64,000 bases of DNA from assembly GCA_036429605.1 (NCBI GenBank), contig CM071589.1, positions 2,666,001-2,730,000 on the forward strand. Reading direction: 5' to 3'. Positions 47,259 to 60,182 of this stretch are shown piece by piece; positions within the stretch are counted from its first letter, which is position 1; every line of letters starts with the position of its first letter. A program made the translations under genes and the position numbers. Below the pieces are notes generated by a model that searched no databases, was not told where the DNA came from, and was given only the letters and a program-made list of their open reading frames with translations. The stretch comes from Cladobotryum mycophilum. Lineage: Eukaryota > Ascomycota > Sordariomycetes > Hypocreales > Hypocreaceae.

Positions 47259-50200
47259 ATGTCGAGAATCGATAAACTTTCCATATCCGGCGTGCGGTCT
47301 TTCAGCCCTGCCGTCCGCGAAGCCATCCAGTTCAACACCCCACTGACCCTCATCGTCGGATACAATGGATCGGGCAAAACTACAATCATTGAGTGTCTAA
47401 AGTATGCCACTACCGGCGAGCTGCCGCCGAACAGCAAGGGTGGCGCCTTTATCCATGATCCCAAGGTAGGATTATCTGCTGACTTGTCCAATCCATCCCA
47501 TATATCCCAGCTAACAGCTTCTTCTTCATCAGCTATGTGGCGAAAAGGAAGTCATGGCACAAGTGAAGCTTCAGTTCCGCTCCATCAATGACAGACAACA
47601 TGTTGCAACCAGGAGCTTGCAGCTCACTGCGAAGAAGACTACCCGTTCGCAAAAGACACTCGATTGCTCCTTGGTGGTAGTCAACAACGGAGAGCGGACG
47701 ACAACCTCGACAAGAAATGCACAACTCGATGAAATGATACCCGAACGACTGGGAGTCTCGCCTGCCATTCTCGATGCCGTCATATTCTGCCATCAAGATG
47801 AATCTCTCTGGCCTCTGAGCGAGCCCGCTGCTTTGAAGAAGCGGTTCGACGAAATATTCGAAGCTCTCAAATACACAAAAGCCATCGATAACCTCAAGGT
47901 GCTACGAAAGAAACAAGCGGAGGAGTTGGGAAGACTACAGAACGATGAGGCGCATAACAAGGTCAACAAAGATAGAGGCGAGCGAGCCGAGAAGCGTATG
48001 AGCGGCTTGCAGGCCGAAATTGAGGCTGCACGAGAAAAGTGCGAGACCCTTACCACGGAAATGCAAGAGACACAAGACAAAATTCGTCAAAAGCATGAAC
48101 AGGCCAACAGTTTTCTCCAAATTGTACAGAACCTCAACAACAAACGAGAGCAACTCGAATATCGGCAGGATGCTGTAGATGAGTTGAGGCAGACTATTGA
48201 TGAGCTCCAGGAGAATGATGCAGCCCTTGAGCGTTCCCTGACGCAATATGAGGAAAGCATGGGTAGATACCAGGAAGAAGCTGAGCAGAATAAAGCGCAG
48301 TACAACGAGCTCCAGAAAGAGTTGGTGCAGCATCGTCAAAGTCAATCAGCTAAACTGGCAGAGCAGGGCAAGCATCAATCCGACAAGGATAAGTATGAGC
48401 GCCAGCTTAAGGCTCGTATGGAGTTGATTCAGGAAGCTGCCAGGTCGTATGGTTTCCGAGGATTCGACGAGGACCTCTCCGATCGGCATATTCAGACATT
48501 CAATGAGAAGATACAAAAGCTTTTGAGTGAGAAGAAGCGAGACCTGGAGCGTTTGCAAAAGGAGAATGCCGCGGAACTCGACAAGGCAACTGGAGTTATC
48601 ACAGAGCTAGAAGGTCGCAAGGCTGCAAGGACACAGGACCGCGTATCCGCAAAACAGCGAATGGGGGCCATTGAGAAGCGCACCAGCGTTCTCCAGAATG
48701 ATGCCAGTCTTATCAATGTCGATGAGGGGGCAAAAGCTATCCTCGATGGACAGCTCAAAGAGCTCGAGGGAAGGTTTGAGCGAACCCAACAAGAATTTGA
48801 AAAGTCAAACTGGGATCAACAGCTCTCCGAGGCAAATGATAAACAATGGCAGCTAGAATCCGAGAACGAGAAGCTCAGCCGCGAGTTGGTCGAGTGCACC
48901 CGGCTTGCGTCTGAGCGAGCTCAGCTTGACTTTAGAAAGAAGGAGGTCGCTGATCGGAAGCTCAAGTTGGAAACTCTGTCAGAGACTTGGAAATCTAAGC
49001 TAACTGCAGCTTTGGGGAATGAATGGCAGTCAGATACCTTGGAGTCACAGTTCCGATCGGTCCAAACTCGTCAGAGCAAGGCTCACCAGGAAGCTCAAAA
49101 ACACAGGGAGCAAACAAGACAAAAACAGCAAAAGGTAGAGTTTAGACTTAAGACTGCAAAAGATTCCCATGAGAAAAAATCAAAGGAAATGGCACGATGC
49201 AAGGAGGTGGTAGTCAACGCCCTGCAGAAGGTCCGAGATAACGCCGTTGTTGAGGAGTACGTTGAGGAGGTCAGCTCGGTAGAGCAGCAAGTTGAAGATC
49301 TCAGAAATGATATAAGTCTTTTTGATGCGCTTGTTGATTACTACAATAAGTGCAAGCGACTCTTGGATGCGCAAAGGAGATGCCTTCTCTGCGAGCGACA
49401 TTTCGATGACAGTCAGAGCGCAGCTCTCGAGCGTATGAGCAAGAAGATTTCCAAGAAGCTAGACCCAGCTGGCAAAGCTGAATCAGAAAAGGACCTGACG
49501 GAAACCATGGCTGGCCTGGATGCCTTGCGGGCGGTTCGCTCAACTTATGATACTTTTGAAAGACTATCTGCCGAATTGCCAAATCTTCGAGAGGAGTGTA
49601 AGACTGTCGAAGCTGAGTATGACGTTCTAGAACGGCAATTGGAGGAACAGGAATCACTTGTTGCCGTGGAAGAGGAGAAACAAAGGGATCTGGAGGACTT
49701 ATCAAAGACTGTCACAAACATTACTCAAACTCTGAAGGATATCAAGGATGCCGAGGCTCAAGTTGACCGCATCATGTCTCAGCAATCATCTGGTAGCGCA
49801 TCCCGCAGCGCAGAGGAAATCCACGAGCTTCAGGCCGGCTTGACGGAGCAACTCAGATCTCTGAAAACTCGTATCTCAAAACTCGCAGCGGATAAAGAAC
49901 GGATGAAGGATCAGATCAGCTCTCTGGTGCTTGAGAAGAGTGAATTGCGAAACAAGATTGGACGAACTGCCGGACAGCTGGAAAAGAAGAAGGATCTCCA
50001 AACCCAGATTCAGACTCTAAAAGAAGATCACGTCCACCAGAGAGAAATCATTCAGCGGGCAAACGAAGAGTTGGAAAAGATTGAACCCGGCATCACAGAG
50101 GCACGATCAGTTCGCGATGAAACGCTACGGCGTGGCCGTTTCAAGGAGCAGGGAGTTGCAGATGAGAGGGACAGCATCACCAACTCGATGAGCGAAATCA

Positions 50201-51249
50201 AGATGATCGATGGTGATATTCAAAATTACGTCGATCGTGGTGGTCCCTCCAACCTCGCATCCAATCAGCGTGCCATTGCCTCGCTTGAGAAGGCTATTGC
50301 CACCACAGAAAAGGAGATTGCAGATTTGACTGTGCGGACAAACAAGCTCAAGCAGGACATTGACAGCGGAGATCGTAAGAAGAAGAATATTAGCGACAAC
50401 ATCAACTATCGCAAGCACCTTCGAACTCTCGAGACTCTACGACGGGATATCGAGGATCTTGAGGATCGTAATGCAGATGAGGATTACGAACGCCTCCAAG
50501 CCGAAGCACGATCCCTAGAGAACCAGTCTAACCGGTTGTTGGCAGAACGTGGCTCTGTAATGGGTAGCATGAAGACCAAGGACGAAGAGTTGGGCAGGCT
50601 CCTGCAAGAGTGGGAGATGGATTACAAGGACGCCAAGCACAAGTATCGTGAGTCGCATATTCGGGTTGAAACCACGAAAGCGGCCATTGAAGATCTTGCG
50701 CAGTGCGGCGCGGCAGTAGACAAGGCTGTCATGCAATTCCACACCATGAAGATGGCGGAGGTAAACCGCATCGCAGGCGAACTGTGGCAGACTACTTACC
50801 AGGGTACTGATATCGATACCATTCTCATCCGGTCAGACAGCGAATCAAGCGCGGGCAAGCGCAACTACAACTACCGACTATGCATGGTCAAGCAGGATAC
50901 AGAAATGGACATGCGAGGTCGCTGCTCCGCTGGTCAAAAAGTGCTGGCCAGTATTGTCATCAGACTGGCGTTGGCAGAGTCATTCGGCGTTAACTGCGGC
51001 CTCATCGCCCTCGACGAGCCGACAACCAACTTGGATCGCGACAACATCAAGTCTCTCGCCGAGAGTTTGCACAGAATCATTCGCGCGCGTCAGCAGCAAA
51101 GCAATTTCCAACTGATTGTGATTACTCACGACGAGGAGTTCTTGAGACATATGAGGTGTAGCGATTTCTGTGATAGCTTCTTTAGAGTCAAGCGTGACGA
51201 GAGGCAGAATAGTGTGATTTCGAGGGAGAGTATTACCAAGATTTTCTAA
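47259..51249 (+). CDS. rad50: RAD50, ATPase and zinc-hook subunit of the MRX/MRN complex
   Basis: SMC-like ATPase that, with Mre11 and Nbs1/Xrs2, senses and tethers DNA double-strand breaks, starts resection and acts at telomeres. Exons 47259-47465 and 47533-51249, intron 67 nt (GTAGGA..CATCAG), giving 1,307 residues. Walker A is GYNGSGKTT at about 36. The N-lobe includes LCGEKEVMAQVKLQF after the splice. Two long coiled-coil arms (about 190-680 and 690-1120) flank the zinc hook CLLCE at about 686-689. The C-lobe has the signature RCSAGQKVLASIVIRLALAE and Walker B LIALDEPTTNLD. Length and order match other RAD50s (about 1,310). The frame is intact over 3.7 kb. RAD50 and the kinesin-5 gene converge with 725 bases between their stops. 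Confidence 0.97.
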
Positions 51250-51974
51250 CGGGATATCTTGTGGGGATTGATTAGGAGGATACCGGTGTGCTGGATTATG
51301 GAGTTTTGGCGTCTGGAAAAGTGTACTGTTGGGAACAGGAAGTTGCTTCGTGTGTATTCCCATGGAACAACAGCATGAGCATGAACATCTAGCTAGGGTA
51401 GCTGTCGGCAAATATCCCCCTGTTTTATCAACAGTCCATACGAAGCCTTCAATTTTGATAAACAAATGATCACGAGCTATACATCTACAACCTGAAACAA
51501 TCTCATCTAGTTAATGTAAATGAATGTAAAGGGAGGAGGATCTTAAAGCCTGCCCACAAAAATACGATAATTCATTGCACATTAATGTCTTTTGATTAAA
51601 AAACCAAAATAAGGTTCAATGAGGGGGTATCAAAGTGCTCAATAACCCTGCAACAAAAAAACAAGAACATTTCAAAAAAGAGTCCACCGCCTCCACACCT
51701 TGAATCCAAACTCCCAAAAAATATCAAGCGTAGGAATAGTGTTGTTGCTGTGAATGCTTCGCCATGAACCAGCCAAACGCCCGTTCCATTCCATGCCAAT
51801 CATGAAGCCTTTTGCCTGGAATCCTCCCTTGGAAAAAATATATATATCTATACTCCTGACAATATGCCCCCCCACCCCCCTTCCTTCCCCTTATAAAGAA
51901 AGATATACACAAAACGGGATAAACGAAAGGAAATTCGTTTCAGATGAAAAGAAAAGAAAACAGCTCAGATGCGT
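51250..51974. other. Convergent intergenic region between RAD50 and kinesin-5
   Basis: 725 bases of 3' flank for both genes, A/T-rich in the middle (51560-51850). No gene seen. Confidence 0.6.
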
Positions 51975-54900
51975 CTACTTGAGTCGCGGACTCTTTCTTC
52001 TAGACATGCTCTCCGCCGTCAACGGCAGGTTTTCTCGTCCCTCTGTTAGCGGGCTCTTCTTTACGCTCCGTGTCGTCCGTGTTGGGCGCTTAAAGAGCGG
52101 CCCTGTGTTCTCGGCCGGCATGGATACTATGCTCGCGCGGGGATCACACGTGCTGGAGCCGGTGGCAAGATTGGATGTGACGTTGAGGTCGACTTCGCGA
52201 AGACTCATGCCCAGGGGGTTCTGATCGGACAAGGGAGCCGATGATGCCCGAGACGGTGAGCTCGACTTGAGGTCGGAAAAAACAATGGTGTTGTCTTCAT
52301 CTCCCTCCAGCGCGTCAGACTCATCGACCCTAGTGATGATTATGTCATGGGACTCGGTTCGTGGAAGGTCGGTTGGATAGTGATATTGCACCTTCTGTGG
52401 GGTTTCACCCGTGGGCTGATACTCCTGAAGTGAAGTCTTGCCAATATTCTCACGCAGATCAGCCAGAGGTTGACACAGCTGGGTCTTGAGGGGCTCAAGA
52501 TTGTCGCGAAGATCGCTAGCATCTAGTTCCATAGCTTCGCCCAAATTCTTGACGCGATCAAACGTAGTCTTGAAGTGTGCTGAGATATTGCCAAAGGACT
52601 GATCCACAGTGTTGGATAACGACTTGACTGACTGCGTATGATTTTCATGGTGAGAGCTATTTTCAGACCTCGCGTGGGTGACAAACTCATCCATAGCGTC
52701 CATGTGAGCATCAAGGTCCTCCATCTGAGCGTCCACAACGCGCACCGTCTCACCATGCGCCACCTTGGCCGAGTTTTGAATGGCATTACTGCGGACTTCA
52801 ATGGCCGTCCAGTCGTCCTTGAGTCTTATCTTGAGCTGATCGCGCGTCTTTTTGACTTCTTCCAGCAGCTCGTCTTCCTTCACCTCCCAGCCGTTCATAC
52901 CCTCACTATAGTGCGATACTGCACCCTCGAGAGACGTATTGGATTCTGTTATGCCCTTTTGGATCTGCACTGCTCTCTCTGCGAAGCGAGATTCCTGAAC
53001 CTCAGCTTGGGCATTAATCAACCCGGAAATTTGGGTTAGGAGCTTCTGGCGTTCCTCGGCCGCGACTCGTCGCTCCTGCTCCAGGGCATCTTGCATCTGT
53101 TTTGAAATGGTAGTGTTTTGTAGAACAATGGTGTCTGTGGCACTCTGCAGCTGCCGCCTAAGGCTATCAGACTCGCTACGTTGAGCGGTGAGGTGTCGGA
53201 CAAGATCTTCAAAGATGTACTTGAAGTCCTTGCCGAGCGTGCTGTATGATGTGTGAAGCTAAACAACCGTTAGTATGGCAGCAAAGTTGATTCCACATCT
53301 TAATCATATAAACTTACCTGACTGTGAAAGTTGGTCATCTCGGTCAACACATCCGCAGCAATCTTCTCAGCCGCCTGGGAGATGACTTGCAGGCTTTCAC
53401 TAACGCTGTCCTTCACACTATCCCGGATCTCTTTGATTTCTCCCAGCACCTCATCCATGCCCTCTTTGGACTTTTGCTTTTGCTCCAGAAGCTGTTTCTT
53501 GGATTCCGCAAAGGTGTTGAGATGTTCATCCAAGAAGGCTTGTGTAGCCGTCAACTTCTGTAGCTCTTCCCCAACAAACGTCTCCATTCGCTTTGATATG
53601 CTCACAATATGCTCCCGCTGTTCTTCCTGGAATTCCTTGACACGACGCTCCACCACGGACGTCACATCAGCAACCTGCGTTTGCGATGAACCCCATGCTG
53701 TGCGGTTCAACGACTGGAGATCAGATTTTCGCCTGTTCTTCGCGTGAAGTCCATGGACGTCTTTAACAGTCCTCTCGATCCTGTTGATCAATGTGCTACC
53801 AACCTCTGCCAGCTTTTCTTCCGTCTCCTGATGAGCTTTTCTCAGCTTGATTTCCTCCGCAAGTGTGCTGCGAGTCGCAGAGAGCACAATCTCAGTCTGT
53901 TCCAGAACGCACTTTGTGTCATCCAAGAGCGCTTTTGTGCCTTCATGATCCCTTTTCAATCCCATAAAGGTAGTCGTTAGAGAAAAGAGCTCCTGGACCT
54001 TGTTCCGTAGGTTTCCCTCTATGGTTTCTAGTTTGGCAGTCTGTTCCTCCATGACTATCCGTCTAGATTCGCTCTGTGCAGTCATTTCCTCGTACATGTC
54101 GTTTGAAAGATAGACACCATTGCGTTGTCTTGTAGATATTAACTCGCTTTTCAGCTTCTCAATCTCGATTGTGAAGTCTCGGAGAAGCATTTTTTTGCTA
54201 AGGACATTAAGTTGAGGCTTGTTTCGGATGTTTTTGGCGCGGAACGCATAATCGAGCGTGGATATTGTTTCTTCAAGGTTGCTTTTGGCGGGTGATACCG
54301 TGGCAATGATGCATGTCTTTGTCCGGCCCCCCAAAGAGTCTTGTAATAGTCGTGTCAATTTTGATTCTCGGTAAGGAATATGCGCGCCGCGATCTACCAA
54401 AGCATTGATGACTCGTCCAAGTGTAAGCAGAGACTTGTTGATCAAGCCAGCCTCAGCAGCACGCTTGTTCTCTGCCCCAGAACGCTGGATGTTTTCACTC
54501 CCAGCCAGGTCGACCAGGTTCAACTTCCCTGCGCTAACGAGGTCCTCGGCGCCCTGCTCGTTCTTCTTCTTGACGTACGCCGTAACGGTGAAGATGGTGT
54601 GACTTCGGGAACTGAGATCGTTACACTTTGTGGCCGCAACCTGACGTTTCAAGCTGCCATCCTGAAGCACCTTGATACCTTCGGCGGCGGTTTTGATGTG
54701 CTTCTCCTCCATGCCCTGGACAAGGGTGGCCGTGGCGCCTTTTTTCGAGGCATCATCGTAGATTTTGAGTTTGGCGCTCTCTTCGATAGAGAGAAGGTCT
54801 CGGAGCTCTTCGTTGTATAGTTCGATGAAGGAGCATTTGATCATGTTATCGCTTTCGTCGATTTCAAGTTTGTGAAATAGCTGCTGCAAAACCCGAGGGA

Positions 54901-55559
54901 TAATGCCAGCTCCGTCCGATAGCATACCCAGGGTATCAGTCATATCTCCGGACATCGTGTACGTCTTGCCTGTTCCCGTTTGTCCGTAGGCGAATATTGT
55001 GCAATTGTAACCCGCGAGCATCTGCCATCATCTGTTAGTTTAAAATTCGATTGGTGCGGTTTGAAGAACCCATTGTCTGGAACCCCCAGCTGCGCCATCA
55101 TAGATAGGAACCATGAAAACCGACCTCTTCCAACATGGGCTTGACCGTGTCGTCAAAAACCATGGCCTGATCCGCCGCGGGGGAGTACACACGATCAAAG
55201 TTGTACGTCTTGTTGCTCAGCGCGTTGGCCCCCATGGACAATTCGATATGCTGGCCCTTGACGCCATCCGCATTCACCACCACCGTGCTATTCTCCTTGA
55301 CCTCACGCTGGTTCCTCCCGCGGCACCGCACCACAACATTGATGTTCGTCTCCTCTCCTCCTATTTCCCCATCGAAGTCGCGCTCCTTACGCTTCGTCCC
55401 GACCGACGAGATTATCGATTCCGCTGGAGACATGGCGCCCGAACGGTCTATCCGCGACGCGGCGATGACGGACTGGTGCCTCGCCGACGAAGCTCTCGTT
55501 GCGCCGAACCTCGTGCTGTTTCGGGCAGCAGTGCTGGAAGGTCGAACGCCGGAACCCAT
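51975..55559 (-). CDS. bimC: Kinesin-5 (BimC/Cut7/Eg5 family) spindle motor
   Basis: Plus-end tetrameric motor that slides antiparallel microtubules to build a bipolar spindle. Three exons: 55559-55125, 55021-53318 and 53258-51975; introns 103 nt (GTCGGT..GGCAG) and 59 nt (GTAAGT..TTTAG), giving 1,140 residues. A basic Ser/Arg-rich leader of about 80 residues precedes the motor domain (INVVVRCRGRNQREV, P-loop GQTGTGKT at about 158, switch I NDLSSRSHTIF, switch II LVDLAGSEN). The neck and coiled coils begin after about 430. The first splice recreates the invariant MLEEMLAGYNCTIFAYGQTG. The tail has FKRPTRTTRS where the BimC box is expected, so a canonical RTP-type CDK1 site is not obvious; KKSPL and RKSPRLK near the end are other possible SP sites. 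The sequence was read on the minus strand and is intact. Confidence 0.95.
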
Positions 55560-56483
55560 GGCTGGCCGGCCTGGCTCCCGGTCGGAGCGCGTTTGTCGAA
55601 TAGAAGCCAGCTTGGCGGTTTATTCTTTGTGTTGTTGATATTTTTTCCTTTCTCCTCAGCCGGGCCTTGAGGTATCGTGGTAAGCTATACGGCCCGGGTC
55701 AAAACTCATGAGCCCAAAAATAGTATTTAAAAAAAAAGGTGGAGAGAGGTCAAGAGAGAAAGTACAATTAAGATGGATGCAATTCACCGTTGACACAAAA
55801 CCTTCGGCGGGGAGGGGTCACGGCCGTTCAGAGCGGTTATGCACGACGACGTGCTGGGGTTGTGCTGGATTGGGTATTGAAGGTAAATAGCGCGGAAGCC
55901 AGGGTTGGCCCCATCAACACGGCAGTCGCCGTCACTACGGCAACCATGATACATCAGTCATGACCGCCAACAACACTAGCACGAGACAATGAAGAAGACT
56001 GTGAAGATTGTGCCTCACAAGTGAAGATGGCCAGTAAAACTCTGCTTCTCCGTACTCTAAATCTAATTAATGGCAATGAAACTCCTTCCATGATCAGGGG
56101 TTGATGTTGCAGTGTAGACTCTTGAATAATAAGACTGTAACCTTACACACACACACCACAAGTCACTTCAGGGAACAGTGAAGATGGGAATAAATGCTGG
56201 AGGCTTTTCCAATACCATTAGTTTTTTTCTTCTTTTTTTCTAAATTACAAAATTCATATGTAAGTCATCATGAGAGTTTGCTGTATATGCAAATCTAAAG
56301 TTTATAAACGTTGGGGAAAGTGCCTTCATAAACACATAACATAACCCCTTGCGTAACATACGTATTCAGACATTGTGGATATCATGCATGCTCCTCTGCC
56401 AAATATGCAGGCAGACCCAAAGAACGCCGCTATGAAAGAAGATGAAAAATGCAAAAAGAGAAAAACCAACACCGGAGGTTTTT
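55560..56483. other. Intergenic region between kinesin-5 and the MFS gene
   Basis: 0.9 kb between two minus-strand genes: promoter and leader of kinesin-5 and 3' flank of the transporter. No gene supported. Confidence 0.55.
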
Positions 56484-58331
56484 TTATTCCTTGCCAACAA
56501 CAGCCGTCTTCTCGGCATCGGGCTCCTTCCGCTTCTCTGTCTTGAGAGACTGCAGGCCCGTCTTATGCTCCTTGTGGTTATTGCTCAAAGTCTTCTCTTT
56601 GATGAGGAAACTAAGCAGGAAGGCAAGGCAAGAAAAGCAAGTGTAGACAATGTACATGGTCTGCAAGGCATTCCAGTAGGCTCCTCGAGCAACTTCTCCT
56701 TCGTGGCCCTTGAGAGATCGGACCAAAAAGACGCTCGACGCAGCATTGGCACCGGAGAGCTTGTCGGCCAACTCTGGGCTCAGCTCTCTGGCGAGATCGG
56801 CCTGCTGACTCTGCATCACGTTGTTGAAGATGACGCCGCCAATGACAACCGAAGTAGAAGTACCAATCTGCCGAAGGAACTGGAAGGTGGCGGTGGCGGA
56901 TCCAATATCACGGGGTTGGACGTTGTTCTGGATAGCAATGAGAGGGGATTGGAAGTTGGGGCCGACGCCGATACCAGCAATAATCTGGAAGACGACGATC
57001 TTGGCCCAGTTTGCTTTGGGGCCCAAGTCAATGAAGAGACCGAAACCAAGAGTCATCATGCCCAAACCGAACATGATAGGGGCCTTGTAATGACCGGTCT
57101 TCTTGATGACGATACCAACAGTAGCGGACGTGCATGACAAGGCCAGGACATATGGCAGGAGATAGACTCCAGACAAGATGGGCGTAGCGCCGACAACGGC
57201 CTGGTAATAAAGGGGGAGCCAGTAACTGCCAGACATGAAGGTCATGGCGTGCATGAGGGAGAGAGCGTACGCAGCAATGTTGGTTCTACCGTGGAACAAG
57301 CGAGCGGGCATAAGCGGGTATTTAGCGGCCGTGTTCTCCCAGACAGCGAAAAGGCCAATGGTGACGCAGCCAAAGACGATGAGGCAGATGACGGTGGCGG
57401 ACTTCCAGGGGAACTGAACACCACCAAACTCGAGACCGAAAAGCAGCATGAGGGTTCCGCCGATGACGAGAAGGTTTCCCACCCAGTCAATAGCAGCCAG
57501 ACCCTGCTTCACAGGGGTGCGGGGGTTGTGGAGCTTCAGGATAAAGATGAGGATGACCATGGCAGCACCGCCGAGAGGCAGGTTGATGTAGAAGCACCAC
57601 CGCCAGGAAACCCTACTAGTAAAGACACCCCCGAGAATGGGGCCAATGGCAGAAGCCAGAGCCCAGACGACACCGAGAATGCCAAAGTACATGCCGCGCT
57701 TCCGCATGGAGAAGAGGTCGGAAATGCAAATGTTGGGGAGGGCAATGGTGCCACCACCGCCGACGCCCTGGATGGCACGAGCAGCGATGAGCATGCCCAT
57801 GCTGGTACTCACGGCGCACAGCAAGGAACCGATCCAGAAGACGGTGACGGTAGCGAGCAGGACGGGCTTGCGACCAAAGATGTCGGACAGTTTTCCCCAT
57901 GCCGGAACAAAGGCAGCATTGCCAAGCAAGTAGGCGCTTCCAATCCAGACGTAACCAGCGCTAGAATCGAAATGCCTGGAGATGGTTGGAATGGCGGTTG
58001 CGATGATGGTCATGTCCAGGGCAGCGAGAAACAGGGCCAAGCAGAGAGCAAACATGACGAGAAACGTCTCGAGAGTTGTCCTGCTGGCTTCGGGGTCCTC
58101 AGACTGCTGAGGAGGGGAAACATTTGCTGTCTGTGGTGGGGATTCATTGCTCGTAGATGAAGGTGATTTTTCATTCTGTGTGTTGTCATTGTTATTGCTG
58201 CCGTTATTGCTGTTGTTGGCAGGTTCTACTTCGACAGCTTTGAGTTGACCTTCAATGCCATCAATGTTGTTGTCGACGGTAGAGTCCGAGCTGGTTCGCC
58301 TGTCGGGCGTTGTGGCTGCCTTGGCAGTCAT
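56484..58331 (-). CDS. MFS drug:H+ antiporter, DHA2 (14-segment) family
   Basis: Plasma-membrane exporter of small molecules by proton antiport; the substrate is not predictable. Single exon. I start at MTAKAATTPDRRTSSDS (58331, 615 residues); the frame is open to an ATG at 58493, but those extra 54 residues look like translated leader. The N-terminal ~100 residues are soluble and rich in S, N and Q. The membrane core starts at LETFLVMFALCLALFLAALD. Motif A is GKLSDIFGRKPVLL, the loop AARAIQGVGGGGTIALPN follows, and motif C is ALASAIGPILGGVF. WRWCFYINLP is typical of DHA2 exporters of the toxin-efflux and azole-resistance type. The C-terminal tail is lysine-rich. No biosynthetic genes lie next to it, so a cluster-linked self-resistance role is not supported. 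Confidence 0.9.
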   Translation of the reverse strand: MTAKAATTPDRRTSSDSTVDNNIDGIEGQLKAVEVEPANNSNNGSNNNDNTQNEKSPSSTSNESPPQTANVSPPQQSEDPEASRTTLETFLVMFALCLALFLAALDMTIIATAIPTISRHFDSSAGYVWIGSAYLLGNAAFVPAWGKLSDIFGRKPVLLATVTVFWIGSLLCAVSTSMGMLIAARAIQGVGGGGTIALPNICISDLFSMRKRGMYFGILGVVWALASAIGPILGGVFTSRVSWRWCFYINLPLGGAAMVILIFILKLHNPRTPVKQGLAAIDWVGNLLVIGGTLMLLFGLEFGGVQFPWKSATVICLIVFGCVTIGLFAVWENTAAKYPLMPARLFHGRTNIAAYALSLMHAMTFMSGSYWLPLYYQAVVGATPILSGVYLLPYVLALSCTSATVGIVIKKTGHYKAPIMFGLGMMTLGFGLFIDLGPKANWAKIVVFQIIAGIGVGPNFQSPLIAIQNNVQPRDIGSATATFQFLRQIGTSTSVVIGGVIFNNVMQSQQADLARELSPELADKLSGANAASSVFLVRSLKGHEGEVARGAYWNALQTMYIVYTCFSCLAFLLSFLIKEKTLSNNHKEHKTGLQSLKTEKRKEPDAEKTAVVGKE

Positions 58332-60182
58332 TGTCTCCGCCGTCTGCTGCTTCTTCGAGAAGCTTTTGGGTTGGTGGTGAGGCTTGTTGCTGTGGCTGGT
58401 GCTAGACGCTGACTCGTTCGGTTCCCGTTTTCCCTGTTGACGATCTTTCTTCAAGTAGGTAAGAAACCAACTTGTAACTGCCTCTTGTATCAACAGCTTT
58501 GAAGGGCAGATAAAAAAGCACTGGCTAGAAATGCATTTGTCAAGAAGAAAATCAAGAAAGATGAGGAGGCGACCCGGTTAAATAAATTACCAACAGAAAC
58601 GAACGAACGAACGAAAGAAAGAAAGAAAGAAAAAAATAAAAAATAGACACATGGATAGCAAACGCGGGTATTGTTCAATTTTATTAATCCAGTTGCCGAA
58701 TTAGGACAAGAACGGGGTATGGATCCTTTTCCCCAAGAATTGCCCATTGCCATTGTTGGTTTCTTTGTCATTGAATCTCTCTCAGTGGCTGCACCCACCG
58801 CCCACCCATCCAATCTAGCAGAACAAGCCCTGGAGAGCTCGTACATACGAGTAACTCCAAAGCGCGAAGGCCGGCATCATTACCAAGGCGAGCTCCGGAT
58901 CCCGGCATGGAACCTTGGAACGGTAAAGCAGGTGGGTTTAGTGGGTTCGGTGGATTGATTACAGTGAACTCGGCGGGTACGCATTGGCATTGCAGTGTAA
59001 AGTGCTATAACTCTGTTCTCACAGGGCACGTCTACGATTCAAAATTTACAGGGCTTGGACATACATCCTATGCAACTGACGAGACAGAGGATGGAGACTC
59101 TCGCCTCTTCGCCTTGACTTTGGGCATCAGTCAAGGTCGGATCACGCTCGGAGATATATCCACTGTCTTGTCATGTCATGCAACATTCGGACAAGAGAAT
59201 TTCCCTATCAGGATAGTCGCCGTATCAGTCACGATGCCCTGTCAAAGGCGCCATCCATCCATCCATCCATCCACCCATCTAAGCTATCTGATCTTGTTTT
59301 TTTTTTAAATCTCACAGTCGCAAGTGCAAAAATTCGGAGCACGCCGATTCTGGATGGTTTCATTCATGTGGGATGAGGCCGGCACTTGGACGCACTTGGA
59401 CCTGAATCGGCCGAGAGCGGGAGGATCAGAAATCAAACTTTCAATATGCGGATCATTTTATTATTACACATCCATATCAACCAATATTCAACATGCCAGC
59501 ATACATGCATACATTCATCAAGATGAAGATGAAGAATCTGATTAGGCTGATATAAAAACACAATGAATCATCATAACATATCTACTTACGCTAAACAATC
59601 AGTCAGCTTCACTCCGGAGATCCTTTCTTATCGCCGTCACTATTCCCATCACGCACCCCCGGTCAAGACGTCATGTCCGAAGTGCGAGCTGAACAAACAT
59701 TCAAGCAAGCCTCCAACATTCACAGACGCCACGCATACAAATACGATGTCAATACGATCAATATTAAACTCCAAAAACAATAGATTCTCGGTCATGGATT
59801 CGGTTTCCGTTCACTCAGACATTCATTCATTCATTCTTCTCAGACAGAGAGAACCGCCGCCCCCGCCCCCTGTTGTCATGCCTGGTATTGCATACTTGCA
59901 TACATACATGGCCTAAGCTAAGTCCATCAATTCTCCGGAACAATGATCCATCCACTCAGCGGTACTGGAGTTGTTCCAGAAATGAGCAACTTTTGCCGTG
60001 GCTTCTTTGTGTGCATTGTCTCAGAAAACGCCTCAGCGTTGTGTTGCGTCTTACTGAAACATGGAACCTGAAAAGCCCGTTCTTAAACACACTGTCGTGA
60101 TTTTCATTCGATACTACTTGTACTCCGTACTTGCGTACATACTGAACCAACCGCCCATTATAGGCTCCATTCTTCACCTCGT
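58332..60182. other. Intergenic region between the MFS and GNAT genes
   Basis: 1.85 kb with the transporter promoter and leader and the 3' flank of the GNAT gene. Holds short GAAC/GAAA (58602-58633) and CATC (59251-59276) repeats and a TACTCCGTA motif at 60121. No gene supported. Confidence 0.5.

Noticed and set aside
57249..58160. 303-codon plus-strand open frame
   Set aside because: Antisense shadow of the MFS transporter.
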